Below, one piece after another: positions 46,485 through 55,112 of a stretch of 64,000 nucleotides of DNA. Position 1 is the first letter of the stretch. Every line of letters starts with the position of its first letter. A program made the position numbers and the translations under genes. The notes below the pieces were generated by a model. That model was given only the letters and a program-made list of their open reading frames with translations, was not told the origin of the DNA and ran no database searches. Source of the DNA: PALSA-1003 sp963741315 (GTDB lineage: Bacteria; Pseudomonadota; Gammaproteobacteria; Burkholderiales; Casimicrobiaceae); assembly GCA_963741315.1 (NCBI GenBank), contig CAVUHK010000010.1, positions 1 to 64,000 of the forward strand, in the 5' to 3' direction.

Positions 46485-47786
46485 GTGGACCTGTTCATCA
46501 CCGCTTTGCTGATCGTCGCGCTGTTCGTGCTGCTCGGCAGCGGCGTCTGGATCGGCATCGCGCTCGCGGGCGTCGCCTGGATCGGCATGGAGCTGTTCTC
46601 GTCGCGCCCGGCGGGAGACGCGATGGCCGTCACCATCTGGGGATCGGCGTCGTCGTGGACGCTGACCGCGCTCCCGCTGTTCGTCTGGATGGGCGAGATC
46701 CTGTTCCGTACGCGGCTGTCCGAAGACATGTTCAAGGGGCTTGCGCCGTGGCTGGAGCGCGTCCCGGGACGGCTGCTGCACACCAACATCATCGGCTGCA
46801 CGATCTTCGCGGCCGTGTCCGGCTCGTCTGCAGCGACCTGCGCGACCATCGGCAAGATGACGCTGCCGGAACTGGCGTCCCGCGGCTACCCCGAGGACAT
46901 CACCATCGGCACGCTGGCCGGCGCAGGCACGCTGGGCCTGCTCATCCCGCCGTCGATCATCATGATCGTGTACGGCGTGTCCGCGAACGTCTCGATCGCA
47001 CACCTGTTCATCGCCGGCGTGATCCCCGGGCTGCTGCTGGCGTCGCTGTTCTCGGGCTACATCGTTGTGTGGGCATTGCTGCATCCGGACAAGATCCCGG
47101 CGATTACGACCCGTACGACCATCGTGCAGAAGCTGCATGCGTCGCGACATCTCATCCCGGTGATCCTGCTGATCGCGCTGGTTCTGGGCTCGATCTACGC
47201 CGGCATTGCGACCGCCACCGAGGCGGCGGCGTTCGGCGTCGTCGGCGCACTGCTCATTTCCGGCGTGCAACGATCGCTGACCTGGACGACGTTCCGCGAC
47301 AGCCTGATGGGCGCGACGCGCATGTATTGCATGATTGCGCTGATCCTCGCCGGTGCTTCGTTCCTCACACTCGCAATGGGCTACATCGGCCTGCCCCGCC
47401 ACCTCGCGGAGTGGATCGGCGGACTCGGCTTGTCGCAACTCGCGCTCATCGTCGCATTGATGATTTTCTACGTCATCCTTGGCTGCTTTCTCGACGGCAT
47501 CTCGATGGTCGTGCTCACCATGGGCGTGATCCTGCCGACGGTGGAGAAAGCGGGGATCGATCTGGTCTGGTTCGGCATCTTCATCGTGCTGGTCGTCGAA
47601 ATGGCGCAGATCACTCCGCCCGTCGGATTCAACCTGTTCATGCTGCAGGCGATGACCAATAAACAGATCACCTGGATCGGGCGGCATGCGCTGCCCATGT
47701 TCTACCTGATGATCGTCGCGACGCTGCTGCTCTACTTCGTTCCGCAGCTGGTCACGTTCCTGCCGCACCAGATGAAATTCGCCTGA
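46485..47786 (+). CDS. TRAP transporter large permease (DctM type)
   Basis: A 433-residue inner-membrane carrier subunit with about twelve hydrophobic segments. Marks of DctM are FVWMGEILFRTRLSEDMFKG, GCTIFAAVSGSSAATCATIG, LAGAGTLGLLIPPSIIMIVY, ATATEAAAFGVVGALL and ITPPVGFNLFMLQAMTNK. The two halves are inverted repeats with the Na-binding hairpin loops (SGSSAATCATIG, and TPPVGFN near the end). The start is GTG 46485. It drives Na-dependent uptake of the ligand captured by the DctP-type receptor at 44992. Confidence 0.94.
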   Translation: MDLFITALLIVALFVLLGSGVWIGIALAGVAWIGMELFSSRPAGDAMAVTIWGSASSWTLTALPLFVWMGEILFRTRLSEDMFKGLAPWLERVPGRLLHTNIIGCTIFAAVSGSSAATCATIGKMTLPELASRGYPEDITIGTLAGAGTLGLLIPPSIIMIVYGVSANVSIAHLFIAGVIPGLLLASLFSGYIVVWALLHPDKIPAITTRTTIVQKLHASRHLIPVILLIALVLGSIYAGIATATEAAAFGVVGALLISGVQRSLTWTTFRDSLMGATRMYCMIALILAGASFLTLAMGYIGLPRHLAEWIGGLGLSQLALIVALMIFYVILGCFLDGISMVVLTMGVILPTVEKAGIDLVWFGIFIVLVVEMAQITPPVGFNLFMLQAMTNKQITWIGRHALPMFYLMIVATLLLYFVPQLVTFLPHQMKFA

Positions 47787-47795
47787 GCGCGCATC

Positions 47796-48284
47796 ATGGC
47801 CGACGTGAGCACCTATTCCGCGAAGCTGAAGACGCCATTCGCCGTGCTTGGCATCCGTACCGCGGCCGGTGCCGTGACCGGTCTCGCGTACCTGCCGGCG
47901 GGCGAGCGTGCGATGGCACCCACGGACGCCATCGCCGAACGCGCCTGTCGCCAACTCGAACGATATCTGGCCGATCCGCAGTTCCGATTCACCGTGCCGC
48001 TGGCGCCAATCGGCACGCCGTTTCGCCGACGCGTGTGGGATGCCTTGTCTGCGATTCCCGTCGGCGAATCGCGAACCTATGGCGAAATGGCGCGCAAGCT
48101 CGCCACCGCCGCGCGCGCGGTGGGCGGCGCCTGCGGCGCCAATCCCATCGCGCTGGTGATTCCCTGTCATCGCGTCGTGGGCAGCCAGGGCGCGCTGGGC
48201 GGCTTCATGGGCGTCACCGTAGGCGACCCGATCGCGATCAAGCGCTGGTTGCTCGCGCACGAGGGTTATCGCTTCGGCCGCTAG
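47796..48284 (+). CDS. ogt: Methylated-DNA-protein-cysteine S-methyltransferase
   Basis: A 162-residue DNA-repair protein that transfers the methyl group of O6-methylguanine to its own cysteine. The acceptor is Cys124 in VIPCHRVVGSQGALGGFMGV. The helix-turn-helix with its Arg finger is in VPVGESRTYGEMARKLATAA (Tyr and Arg before it) and GACGANPIALVIP. The N-terminal domain (CRQLERYLADPQFRFTVPLA) is of the Ogt type; there is no Ada domain. It starts nine bases after dctM and is followed ten bases later by xerD. Confidence 0.93.
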   Translation: MADVSTYSAKLKTPFAVLGIRTAAGAVTGLAYLPAGERAMAPTDAIAERACRQLERYLADPQFRFTVPLAPIGTPFRRRVWDALSAIPVGESRTYGEMARKLATAARAVGGACGANPIALVIPCHRVVGSQGALGGFMGVTVGDPIAIKRWLLAHEGYRFGR

Positions 48285-48294
48285 CGCAACGTCG

Positions 48295-49194
48295 ATGCGC
48301 ACCGCCACCGAGCTCATCGACGCCTTCTGCGACCAGGTCTGGCTGCAGGACGGCCTTGCGGCATCGAGCCTGGAGAGCTACCGACGCGATCTGGTGGCTT
48401 GGACCGCGTGGCTTGAGAAGCACGCCGGCAAAACGCTGCTAAAAGCGCAGCGCACCGACATCGAGGCCTTTCTCGCGGCGCAGTTCCGGGCCAAGGCAAA
48501 GGCGACCTCGATCAATCGCCGATTGTCGACACTGCGCCGCTTCTACCGGTTGCAAGTGCAACAGGGTACGGTCAAGACCGATCCGACACTGCGCGTGCAG
48601 GCGCCGAAATTGCCGCGTCGCCTGCCGAAGAATCTATCCGAAGCGCAGGTCGAGGCGTTGCTCGCCGCGCCCGACGTCGAGACGACGCTCGGCGTGCGCG
48701 ATCGGGCGATGCTGGAAACGCTCTACGCCTGCGGCCTGCGTGTCTCCGAGCTCGTCGGCCTCAAGCTCTCGCAGGTGAGCCTGGACATGGGCGTCGTGCG
48801 TGTGCTCGGCAAGGGCAGCAAGGAGCGCATGGTGCCGCTGGGCGAAGAGGCGATTGGCTGGCTGTCGCGCTACCTGTCGACCGCGCGGGTGGAGCTTGCC
48901 CGCTCCGCCAAGTCCGACGCAGTGTTCCTCACCGCGCGGCGCACGCCGTTGACCCGCCAGGCATTCTGGCAGCTGGTGAAGCGCCACGGCGCCCGTGCGG
49001 GCATCGCTTCCGCCTCGCTGTCGCCACACGTGCTGCGTCATGCGTTCGCCACCCACCTGCTCAATCATGGCGCCGACCTGCGCGTCGTGCAGCTGCTGCT
49101 CGGCCACTCGGACATCACTACCACGACCATCTACACCCACGTCGCGCGCGAGCGGCTCAAGCAACTGCACGCGCAGCATCACCCGCGCGGCTGA
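48295..49194 (+). CDS. xerD: Site-specific tyrosine recombinase XerD
   Basis: A 299-residue tyrosine recombinase that resolves chromosome dimers at dif together with XerC. The N-terminal core-binding domain (WLQDGLAASSLESYRRDLVA, RRLSTLRRFYRLQVQQG) is followed by the catalytic domain with Arg149 (LYACGLRVSELVGL), Lys173 (GKGSKERMVPLG), His245 and Arg248 (SPHVLRHAFATHLLNHGADL), His271 (LLGHSDITTTTIYTHV) and nucleophile Tyr280. All are intact. The length matches E. coli XerD (298). It is not linked to any mobile element here. It converges on folB, whose stop is at 49195, directly after the xerD stop. Confidence 0.93.
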   Translation: MRTATELIDAFCDQVWLQDGLAASSLESYRRDLVAWTAWLEKHAGKTLLKAQRTDIEAFLAAQFRAKAKATSINRRLSTLRRFYRLQVQQGTVKTDPTLRVQAPKLPRRLPKNLSEAQVEALLAAPDVETTLGVRDRAMLETLYACGLRVSELVGLKLSQVSLDMGVVRVLGKGSKERMVPLGEEAIGWLSRYLSTARVELARSAKSDAVFLTARRTPLTRQAFWQLVKRHGARAGIASASLSPHVLRHAFATHLLNHGADLRVVQLLLGHSDITTTTIYTHVARERLKQLHAQHHPRG

Positions 49195-49551
49195 TCAGGT
49201 GCGCGCGCCGCGCTCGATGATCACTCCCAACTGCCGCACGCCGGCGATCGGCGCGAGCTTGGCGACCTTGACGCGCACCCACGGCACCGCGAATTCGCCG
49301 CGCAGGATGGCCGCGACCGCCTCGGCAAATCGTTCGAGCAGCTGGTGCGGATGATCGGCGGCGAGTGCCTGCAAGCGTTCGACCACGCGCGAGTAGTCGA
49401 CCGCGTCGTCGAGCTGGTCGCTTTCGAAGGGTTTGGCCGAGGGCAGCGCAAACTCGACGTCGAGCAGCAGCGGTTGCGTGCGGTGCTGCTCCCACGCATA
49501 GACGCCGATGCGCGTTTCAATGCGCAGATCGTGAATGAAGATGGTGTCCAT
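49195..49551 (-). CDS. folB: Dihydroneopterin aldolase
   Basis: A 118-residue enzyme of folate biosynthesis that cleaves 7,8-dihydroneopterin to 6-hydroxymethyl-dihydropterin and glycolaldehyde; an octamer in the cytoplasm. Family marks are MDTIFIHDLRIETRIGVYAW, LLLDVEFALPSAKPFESDQL, DDAVDYSRVVERLQAL (the active-site VDY), LLERFAEAVAAI and VRVKVAKLAPIAGVRQLGVI with the catalytic Lys. It has the normal length. It is divergent from plsY with 62 bases between; the two genes share this short control region, as in many betaproteobacteria. Confidence 0.93.
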   Translation of the reverse strand: MDTIFIHDLRIETRIGVYAWEQHRTQPLLLDVEFALPSAKPFESDQLDDAVDYSRVVERLQALAADHPHQLLERFAEAVAAILRGEFAVPWVRVKVAKLAPIAGVRQLGVIIERGART

Positions 49552-49613
49552 CGGCCAGGGGTCGTTGCGGTGCTTTGTTACAATGCAGAACAGAGCAACG
49601 TCGCGGATTGTAG

Positions 49614-50228
49614 ATGAATTCCACCCTCGCCACTCTCGCCGTCGTCGTTGCCGCGTATCTGATCGGGTCGATATCCTTCGCGGTGGTCATCAGCAAGCTC
49701 TTCGGCCTGCCCGATCCTCATAGCTACGGCTCGGGCAACCCTGGCGCCACCAATGTCCTGCGCACCGGCAACAGGACCGCGGCGGCATTGACGCTGCTCG
49801 GTGACGGCCTCAAGGGTTACGTCGCGGTTGGCGTCGCGAACGTGCTTGGCATCAGTTGGGGCGACGCCTCGCTCTGCACTGCGGGCGCCGCGCTGGCAGT
49901 ATTTCTGGGCCATCTCTTCCCGATCTACCATCGCTTCGCCGGCGGCAAGGGCGTGGCCACCGCCGGCGGCATCGCGTTCGCATTGGCGTGGCAACTCGGA
50001 CTGGCCGTCAGCGTCGTTTGGCTGCTCGCGGCGCTACTCTCGCGCATGTCGTCGGTGGCTTCGCTCGCGGCGGCGGTCACGGCGCCCATTCTCGGCTTGT
50101 ACATCCTCGGCAACTGGCCGGAAGCATGGGCGCTGTTTCCGATCTCGGCGCTGCTCATCTGGCGGCATCGCGAGAACATCCGCAAGATACTCGCCGGCGA
50201 GGAACGCCGAATCGGACAGAAGAGCTGA
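49614..50228 (+). CDS. plsY: Glycerol-3-phosphate acyltransferase PlsY
   Basis: A 204-residue inner-membrane enzyme that acylates glycerol-3-phosphate from acyl-phosphate, the first step of phospholipid synthesis. It has five hydrophobic segments. The three conserved loops are present: YGSGNPGATNVLRTGNRTAA (motif 1), GHLFPIYHRFAGGKGVATAG (motif 2), and RHRENIRKILAGEERRIGQ near the C-terminus (motif 3). It uses the same substrate that the ugp and glpK genes supply. The antiporter gene chaA starts two bases after the stop. Confidence 0.95.
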   Translation: MNSTLATLAVVVAAYLIGSISFAVVISKLFGLPDPHSYGSGNPGATNVLRTGNRTAAALTLLGDGLKGYVAVGVANVLGISWGDASLCTAGAALAVFLGHLFPIYHRFAGGKGVATAGGIAFALAWQLGLAVSVVWLLAALLSRMSSVASLAAAVTAPILGLYILGNWPEAWALFPISALLIWRHRENIRKILAGEERRIGQKS

Positions 50229-50230
50229 TC

Positions 50231-51322
50231 GTGCGCCGCGAATGGCCGCTGCTGGCCAGCGCCATCACCACTGCGCTGTTCTTTGCCTACGGCAAGAGCT
50301 GGCTGTCCGATCTGTCCGGTACACCGTGGTTCTCGTTCATGCTGGGCTGGCTGTTCTGCGCGATCCTGGTCTCCGCCTTCGCGGTCGTGCGCCACGCCGA
50401 AGCGCTCGCCGAACTGCTCGGCGAACCCTTCGGCACGCTGGTGCTCACGCTGTCGATGAGCGGCATGGAAATGCTCATGATCGCCGCGGTCATGTTCAAC
50501 GGCAGCGGCGAATCCTCGCTGGCGCGCGACACCATGCTCGCGATACTGATGATCGTGCTCAACGGGTTGATCGGCATGTCGCTGCTGCTGGGCGGTCTGC
50601 GCTACCACGAGCAGACGTACAACCTCTACGGCGCCAACGCCTTCCTCGCGGTGATCGTGCCGCTCGCGGTGCTGGGGCTGATATTGCCGAGTTACACCGT
50701 GACCACGGCCGGACCGACGCTCTCACCTCTGCAGGCGACCTTCCTGATCGTCATGTCGCTCGGCCTCTATGGGGTGTTTCTCGCCATCCAGACGCGCCGG
50801 CATCGCGACTATTTCGTCATGCCGGAGGTCACGCAAGCGAGTGGCGACGCCACCGCGCACGGCGAGGTCCGCTCGGTCGCGTATCACGGACTGTACCTGC
50901 TCGCCTATGTGCTTCCCATCGTGTTGCTGGCCAAGCAGATCGCTATACCCATCGACTATGGCATCGGCGTACTCGGCGCGCCGGCTGCGATGGGCGGCCT
51001 TCTGGTGGCGGTGCTGATCCTGTCACCCGAATCATTGGCGGCGATACGCGCGGCGCGCGCCAACCAGATCCAGCGCTCGATCAACATCGCGCTGGGCACC
51101 GCGCTGTCGAGCATCAGCGTGACCATTCCAGTGGTGCTCATCATCGGCATGCTGACCGATCGCACCATCGTCCTCGGCCTCGACCCGGTCAACACCATCC
51201 TGCTGTTGCTGACGGTGGTGGTGAGCATGCTCACGTTCGCGCTGGAGCGCACCAACGTCCTGGCTGGCGCGGTGCACCTGCTGCTCTTCCTCGCCTACCT
51301 GATGTTGATCTTCAACCGCTGA
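50231..51322 (+). CDS. chaA: Calcium/proton (or sodium/proton) antiporter ChaA
   Basis: A 363-residue cation/proton antiporter of the CaCA family (E. coli ChaA 366) in the inner membrane. The two inverted repeats each carry the acidic motif: GEPFGTLVLTLSMSGMEMLM (first) and LSPESLAAIRAARANQIQRS with ALGTALSSISVTIPVVLIIG (second). About eleven hydrophobic segments are seen. The start is GTG 50231, two bases after plsY. The frame continues upstream through plsY, but that part is not coding. The product exports Ca, Na or K under alkaline or salt stress in relatives. Confidence 0.92.
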   Translation: MRREWPLLASAITTALFFAYGKSWLSDLSGTPWFSFMLGWLFCAILVSAFAVVRHAEALAELLGEPFGTLVLTLSMSGMEMLMIAAVMFNGSGESSLARDTMLAILMIVLNGLIGMSLLLGGLRYHEQTYNLYGANAFLAVIVPLAVLGLILPSYTVTTAGPTLSPLQATFLIVMSLGLYGVFLAIQTRRHRDYFVMPEVTQASGDATAHGEVRSVAYHGLYLLAYVLPIVLLAKQIAIPIDYGIGVLGAPAAMGGLLVAVLILSPESLAAIRAARANQIQRSINIALGTALSSISVTIPVVLIIGMLTDRTIVLGLDPVNTILLLLTVVVSMLTFALERTNVLAGAVHLLLFLAYLMLIFNR

Positions 51323-51335
51323 CGGCCTTCTGGTT

Positions 51336-52106
51336 CTACGTTCCGTCGCCCGCAAGCTCAGCGAGCAAGGCCTTGAGCGCGTCCGGATTGAGGTCGGACA
51401 CCGCGACCCAGTCCATGCCCGTGCCGCTGGCCCGTGTCACGTTGAAGCCGCGCACGCTGCGCGGTGCCAGCAGCGCGGAATGCGTTGACTCCGGGCGCAC
51501 GAACACATCGATGACGTGCTCGCGGTAGCGGTAGACCAGCACGGCGACGTGCTGCCGATCGAGGTAGTCGAGCCGCGCACCCACGAGCGTGAATCCCTGG
51601 CTTGCCAGATCGCGCACCGGTGGCGAGAAATCGAGGCGCGCGGAGAGCCAGGGCTTGACCGTGTGCTGATCGGAAGACGCGACCTCGATCAGGTGGTTGC
51701 CCAGCGTCGCGCGCACGTGGGCGGTGGTTGCTTCGACCGCCAGATCCTCGCCTGCCTGCCAGCCGATGACCGCGCCGCCGATCAGCCACGCGCACAGCGT
51801 CGCCGCGCTACCGGCGAGCGCGCCGGCGAGCAGCCAGCGCCAACGCCCGTCGCGACGCGGCGGCGGCGCGGGCGCACGCGACGGCGCCGCTTCGATCGCC
51901 GCGAGCACGCGCGCCTCGAGCGCGGGCGACGCGCGGTGATAGGGAGCTTCATCGCGCAACTGCCGGCGCAGCGTCACGATCGCCTCGCGTTTGGCGGAGC
52001 ACTCGGCGCAGCCCAGCAGATGCCGTTCCAGCGCGTGACCGCGCAGCCGGTCGATTTCGCCGTCGGCGTGCGCCGCGACGAGCGTCGTGGCTTCGTGGCA
52101 GTTCAT
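51336..52106 (-). CDS. Transmembrane anti-sigma factor with zinc-finger (ZAS) domain
   Basis: A 256-residue protein of the RsiW/ChrR type. The N-terminal ZAS motif is complete: Cys3, His29, Cys33 and Cys36 (ERHLLGCAECSAKREAI). A proline-rich link leads to one membrane segment (WRWLLAGALAGSAATLCAWL, about 90-112). The outer domain of about 140 residues contains VEATTAHVRATLGNHLIEVA, VKPWLSARLDFSPPVRDLAS and the repeated strand AVLVYRYREHVIDVFV. It binds and holds the ECF sigma factor, whose gene ends four bases into its start (ATGA overlap). The signal that releases the sigma factor is not readable. Confidence 0.9.
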   Translation of the reverse strand: MNCHEATTLVAAHADGEIDRLRGHALERHLLGCAECSAKREAIVTLRRQLRDEAPYHRASPALEARVLAAIEAAPSRAPAPPPRRDGRWRWLLAGALAGSAATLCAWLIGGAVIGWQAGEDLAVEATTAHVRATLGNHLIEVASSDQHTVKPWLSARLDFSPPVRDLASQGFTLVGARLDYLDRQHVAVLVYRYREHVIDVFVRPESTHSALLAPRSVRGFNVTRASGTGMDWVAVSDLNPDALKALLAELAGDGT

Positions 52107-52643
52107 GACTCGCCTCCTGACGCCTGGCCGCGGACCGCGTGCAACAGCGGGGAGCAGCGCAGGAGATTTCGTCCACGCGCCAGTCGCGACATGACGGTGC
52201 CGATCGGGACCTCGACGACCTGCGCAATCTGCTTGTACGACAGTTCCTCCAGCTCACGCAGGACGATCACCTCGCGATATTGCAAGCGGCAGCTCCGAAA
52301 GCGCGTCGGCCAGTGCACGCGACTGCGCGCCGCGCAGCAGCATCTGCTCGGGACCCAGCGCAGGATTGGCAACCGCCGCGTCGATCGCGGCGCCATCATC
52401 GGGCGCGATCTCGGCGGGCCGATTGCGCCGGCACCAGTCGTAGAAAGCGTGGCGCACTATGGTCAGGAACCAGGCACGCGCTTCGCCACCGTGCAGCGAA
52501 GCCACGTACTTGAGCGCGCGCAGGCACGCGTCCTGGACCACGTCCTCGGCATCGTTGGCGTCACGCGTGAGCCAGCGCGCCAGGTTGTAGGCGGCGTCGA
52601 GGTGCGGCATGACCAGTTCCCTGAAACGGGCGTGCTCGGGCAA
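52103..52643 (-). CDS. ECF RNA polymerase sigma factor, one shift near 52285
   Basis: An ECF sigma factor of about 180 residues. The start is TTG 52643 with GGAGAA upstream. Region 2 is in the first frame (MPHLDAAYNLARWLTRDAND, AEDVVQDACLRALKYVASLH, EARAWFLTIVRHAFYDWCRR), ending at ALADALSELPLA. Region 4 (QYREVIVLRELEELSYKQIA, QVVEVPIGTVMSRLARGRNL) is in the other frame down to the stop at 52103. One indel around 52280-52290 joins SELPL to QYREV. The gene overlaps the anti-sigma gene. Its promoter region carries the same GGGAATA-type motif as the divergent propeller gene, so autoregulation is likely. Confidence 0.87.
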
Positions 52644-52723
52644 GCAGATTCTCCGACAGCGGACCAGACACGGGGTTCGGATAGCGCCTGAGCGCGAGCC
52701 GGCTCCCGTCCGCCCGCCATCCT

Positions 52724-52752
52724 ATACCTGCGCGACGGAGCGCTTTATTCCC
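52724..52752 (-). promoter_or_regulatory. Putative ECF-type promoter of the sigma/anti-sigma operon
   Basis: On the minus strand GGGAATA, a 16-base spacer containing TCCGTC at offsets 7-12, then AGGTAT. The identical arrangement occurs on the plus strand at 52771-52799. It lies 81 bases upstream of the sigma-factor start. Confidence 0.65.
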
Positions 52753-52770
52753 TCAGCGACTGCCACGGTC

Positions 52771-52799
52771 GGGAATATTTGCGTCCGTCCCGAAGGTAT
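52771..52799 (+). promoter_or_regulatory. Putative ECF-type promoter of the propeller-cupredoxin gene
   Basis: GGGAATA, 16 bases with TCCGTC at offsets 7-12, then AGGTAT, on the plus strand 45 bases before the ATG at 52845. It mirrors the motif that precedes the sigma-factor gene. Confidence 0.65.
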
Positions 52800-52844
52800 T
52801 GCAGTCGCGATCCTCGCTTCGCACTCAACCTTCAGGAGCTTCCC

Positions 52845-54072
52845 ATGACCTAAGCTCGTCTGCTCCGCGCGCTGCCCGCCCTGGCCAGCGTTCGCGGTAT
52901 TCGCGACCGCCAGCGCGGCCGGCCCCAAGGCCTACATCGGCAATTTCAAGGACAACACCGTCAGTGTGATCGACACCGGCACCGCCGCGGTCGTCGCCAC
53001 GGTGCCGGTCGCCGCCGGCCCGCACGGCATGATCGCCACGCCGGACGGCCGCAGCGTCTACGTCAGCGGCGACGGTTCGTCCGAGGTCAGCGTGATCGAC
53101 ACCGCGACCGATCGCGTCGCGCGCAGCATCGAGGTCGGCAAATCGCCGCACGGACTGGCGATGGCGCCGGACGGCCGCACGCTGCTGGTCGGCGTCTACG
53201 GCGAGGATCGGATCGCGATCGTCGACACCGCGACTTCAGGCATCGTCGCGACGGTTCCGGTGCCCAAGCCGCACACCCTCGCGATCCGCCCGGACGGCAG
53301 GTTCGCGTACGTCGCGTCGCAGGAGCCGGGAAAATTCGCTCTGGTCGTCATCGACCTGGCGGCACGCTCGGTGGTCCGCACCGTTCCATTGGACAAGCCG
53401 CCGCGCGACCTCGAATTTGGTTACGACGGCGCGGCGCTGTATTTCACGCAGGCCGGTATCAACGCAGTGCAGGTGCTCGATCCTGCCACCGACAAGATCG
53501 TCGCGCAGATTCCTACCGGCGCGTCGCCGCACATCGCCAACGTATTTCGTGGCGCACCCGCCGGCACCGTCGTCGTCCAGGGACCCGGCGAGCTGCTGCT
53601 GTTCGATCCGGCCACCAATAAGCCGTTGCGCGCCATCGCAGTCGGCAAGCAACCGCACTGGGTCGCCGCCAGCGCCGACGGCAGGAAGGCGTATGTCACC
53701 AACGAAGGTTCCAACGACGTCACCGTGGTCGACCTGGTCGCGGGAACCACAGCGACCATCGCGGTGGGCACCGCGCCGCGCAAGGTGGTCGTGCAGCGCG
53801 TGGCGACGGCGGCCGCGGCCGGCGCCAGAGTCTCGATCGCCAATTTCGCCTTCGCGCCCGCCGACATCGTCGTGCCCGTCGGCGCCAGCGTGACCTGGAG
53901 CAACGACGACGGCTCGCCGCACGGCCTCGCGTACAAGGATGGCTCGAAGGGCACCGATCTGCTGCTCCCGGGCGCGAGCTTCAGTCGCGCCTTCGACAAG
54001 CCGGGTAGTTACGACTATGTCTGCTCGGTGCACCCGTACATGAGCGGCAAGGTCGTTGTGCGCGCACCCTGA
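52845..54072 (+). CDS. YVTN beta-propeller protein with C-terminal cupredoxin domain; start broken by a shift
   Basis: An exported protein of about 400 residues. The body, open from about 52900, is a YVTN-type beta-propeller: repeats such as AYIGNFKDNTVSVIDTGTAA, SVYVSGDGSSEVSVIDTATD, LLVGVYGEDRIAIVDTATSG and KAYVTNEGSNDVTVVDLVAG. Residues from about 330 (VSIANFAFAPADIVVPVGAS) form a cupredoxin domain with the type-1 copper ligands His (SPHGLAY), Cys, His and Met in YVCSVHPYM. The ATG at 52845 has GGAG upstream, but ATGACC is followed at once by TAA and the frame differs from the body by one base. A corrected start would give a normal signal peptide ending in AVFATASAAG. It is probably under the ECF factor encoded divergently. 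It may carry electrons or bind copper in the periplasm. Confidence 0.85.
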
Positions 54073-54074
54073 CT

Positions 54075-55106
54075 TTAGGGAACGACGGCGGCTTCGGGTG
54101 CGGCGAGCGTCGAGAGTTCCCAGCGCGGCCGGATCGTGAACGCATAGTTCGCCGGGACGCCGGCGTGAAGGCGCAGCGCACCGACCAGCGCGATCATCGC
54201 GCCATTGTCGGTACAGAACTGCAGGTCGGGATAGAACACTTGCGCGCCGCGCTCACGCGTGGCCGTTGCCAGGCGACTGCGCAGCGTGCGATTCGCGCCC
54301 ACCCCGCCCGCGACGACCAGTCGACGCAGGTCCGTAGCATCGAGCGCCGCAAGTGCCTTGGCGATGAGCACGTCGACGACTGCGGCTTCGAACTCGCGCG
54401 CGATGTCGGCATCAAGCTGCGCGGATCGCGGCGCGCGCCGCACCAGCGTCAGGACGGCGGTCTTCAGCCCGGAAAAACTCATGTTCAGGTCGCCGCTGTC
54501 GACCATCGGTCGCGGCAGCGAGACCGAACCCGCGCGACCGCCTTCGGCAAGCTTCGCCAGCGCTGGCCCGCCCGGATACGGCAACCCGAGCAACTTGGCC
54601 GTCTTGTCGAAGGCTTCGCCCGCGGCGTCGTCGAGGGTGTCGCCGAGCAGCGCGTAGTCGCCTACGCCGCGCACCGCATAGAGTTGCGAGTGTCCTCCCG
54701 ACACCAATAGCGCCACGAACGGGAATTCCGGCTTGGGCTCGCCCAGCAACGGCGACAGCAGGTGTCCTTCGAGGTGGTGCACTCCAAGCGCCGGTACCTC
54801 CAGCGCGAACGCAAGCGCGTTGGCCACGCTCGCGCCGACCAGCAACGCCCCGGCCAGCCCGGGCCCTTGCGTATAAGCGATGCCATCGAGATGTGCCAGC
54901 GTGCAGGCTGCCTCCCGCAACACGCGCTCGGCCAGCGGCACGACGCGGCGGATGTGGTCGCGCGACGCCAGTTCCGGCACCACGCCGCCATACGCCGCGT
55001 GCATCGCGACCTGCGAATGGAGCGCGTGCGCGAGCAGGCCGCGGCCGCTGTCGTAGACGGCGAGCCCAGTCTCGTCGCAGGAGGTTTCAATGCCCAGCAC
55101 CAGCAT
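54075..55106 (-). CDS. tsaD: tRNA N6-threonylcarbamoyladenosine transferase TsaD
   Basis: A 343-residue essential enzyme that transfers the threonylcarbamoyl group to A37 of ANN-decoding tRNAs, with TsaB and TsaE. It has MLVLGIETSCDETGLAVYDS, the metal-binding His111 and His115 (VHHLEGHLLSPLL), TQGPGLAGALLVG, FVALLVSGGHSQLY, LGDTLDDAAGEAFDKTAKLL, VAGGVGANRTLR and FCTDNGAMIA. ATG 55106 is chosen from the family N-terminus; longer frames are not family-like. A TATACT box sits only six bases before the ATG, so the message may be leaderless. The gene is divergent from rpsU, as in many proteobacteria. Confidence 0.96.
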   Translation of the reverse strand: MLVLGIETSCDETGLAVYDSGRGLLAHALHSQVAMHAAYGGVVPELASRDHIRRVVPLAERVLREAACTLAHLDGIAYTQGPGLAGALLVGASVANALAFALEVPALGVHHLEGHLLSPLLGEPKPEFPFVALLVSGGHSQLYAVRGVGDYALLGDTLDDAAGEAFDKTAKLLGLPYPGGPALAKLAEGGRAGSVSLPRPMVDSGDLNMSFSGLKTAVLTLVRRAPRSAQLDADIAREFEAAVVDVLIAKALAALDATDLRRLVVAGGVGANRTLRSRLATATRERGAQVFYPDLQFCTDNGAMIALVGALRLHAGVPANYAFTIRPRWELSTLAAPEAAVVP

Positions 55107-55112
55107 CGGCCG

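Noticed and set aside
45930..48317. A 795-codon frame antisense to the TRAP genes and ogt
   Set aside because: It runs across four well-supported genes and is dominated by Arg, Gln, His and Asp, without recognisable motifs.
48295..49194. The tyrosine recombinase as an integrase of a mobile element
   Set aside because: Length, sequence and housekeeping neighbours fit XerD. No attachment site, tRNA gene or phage genes are nearby.
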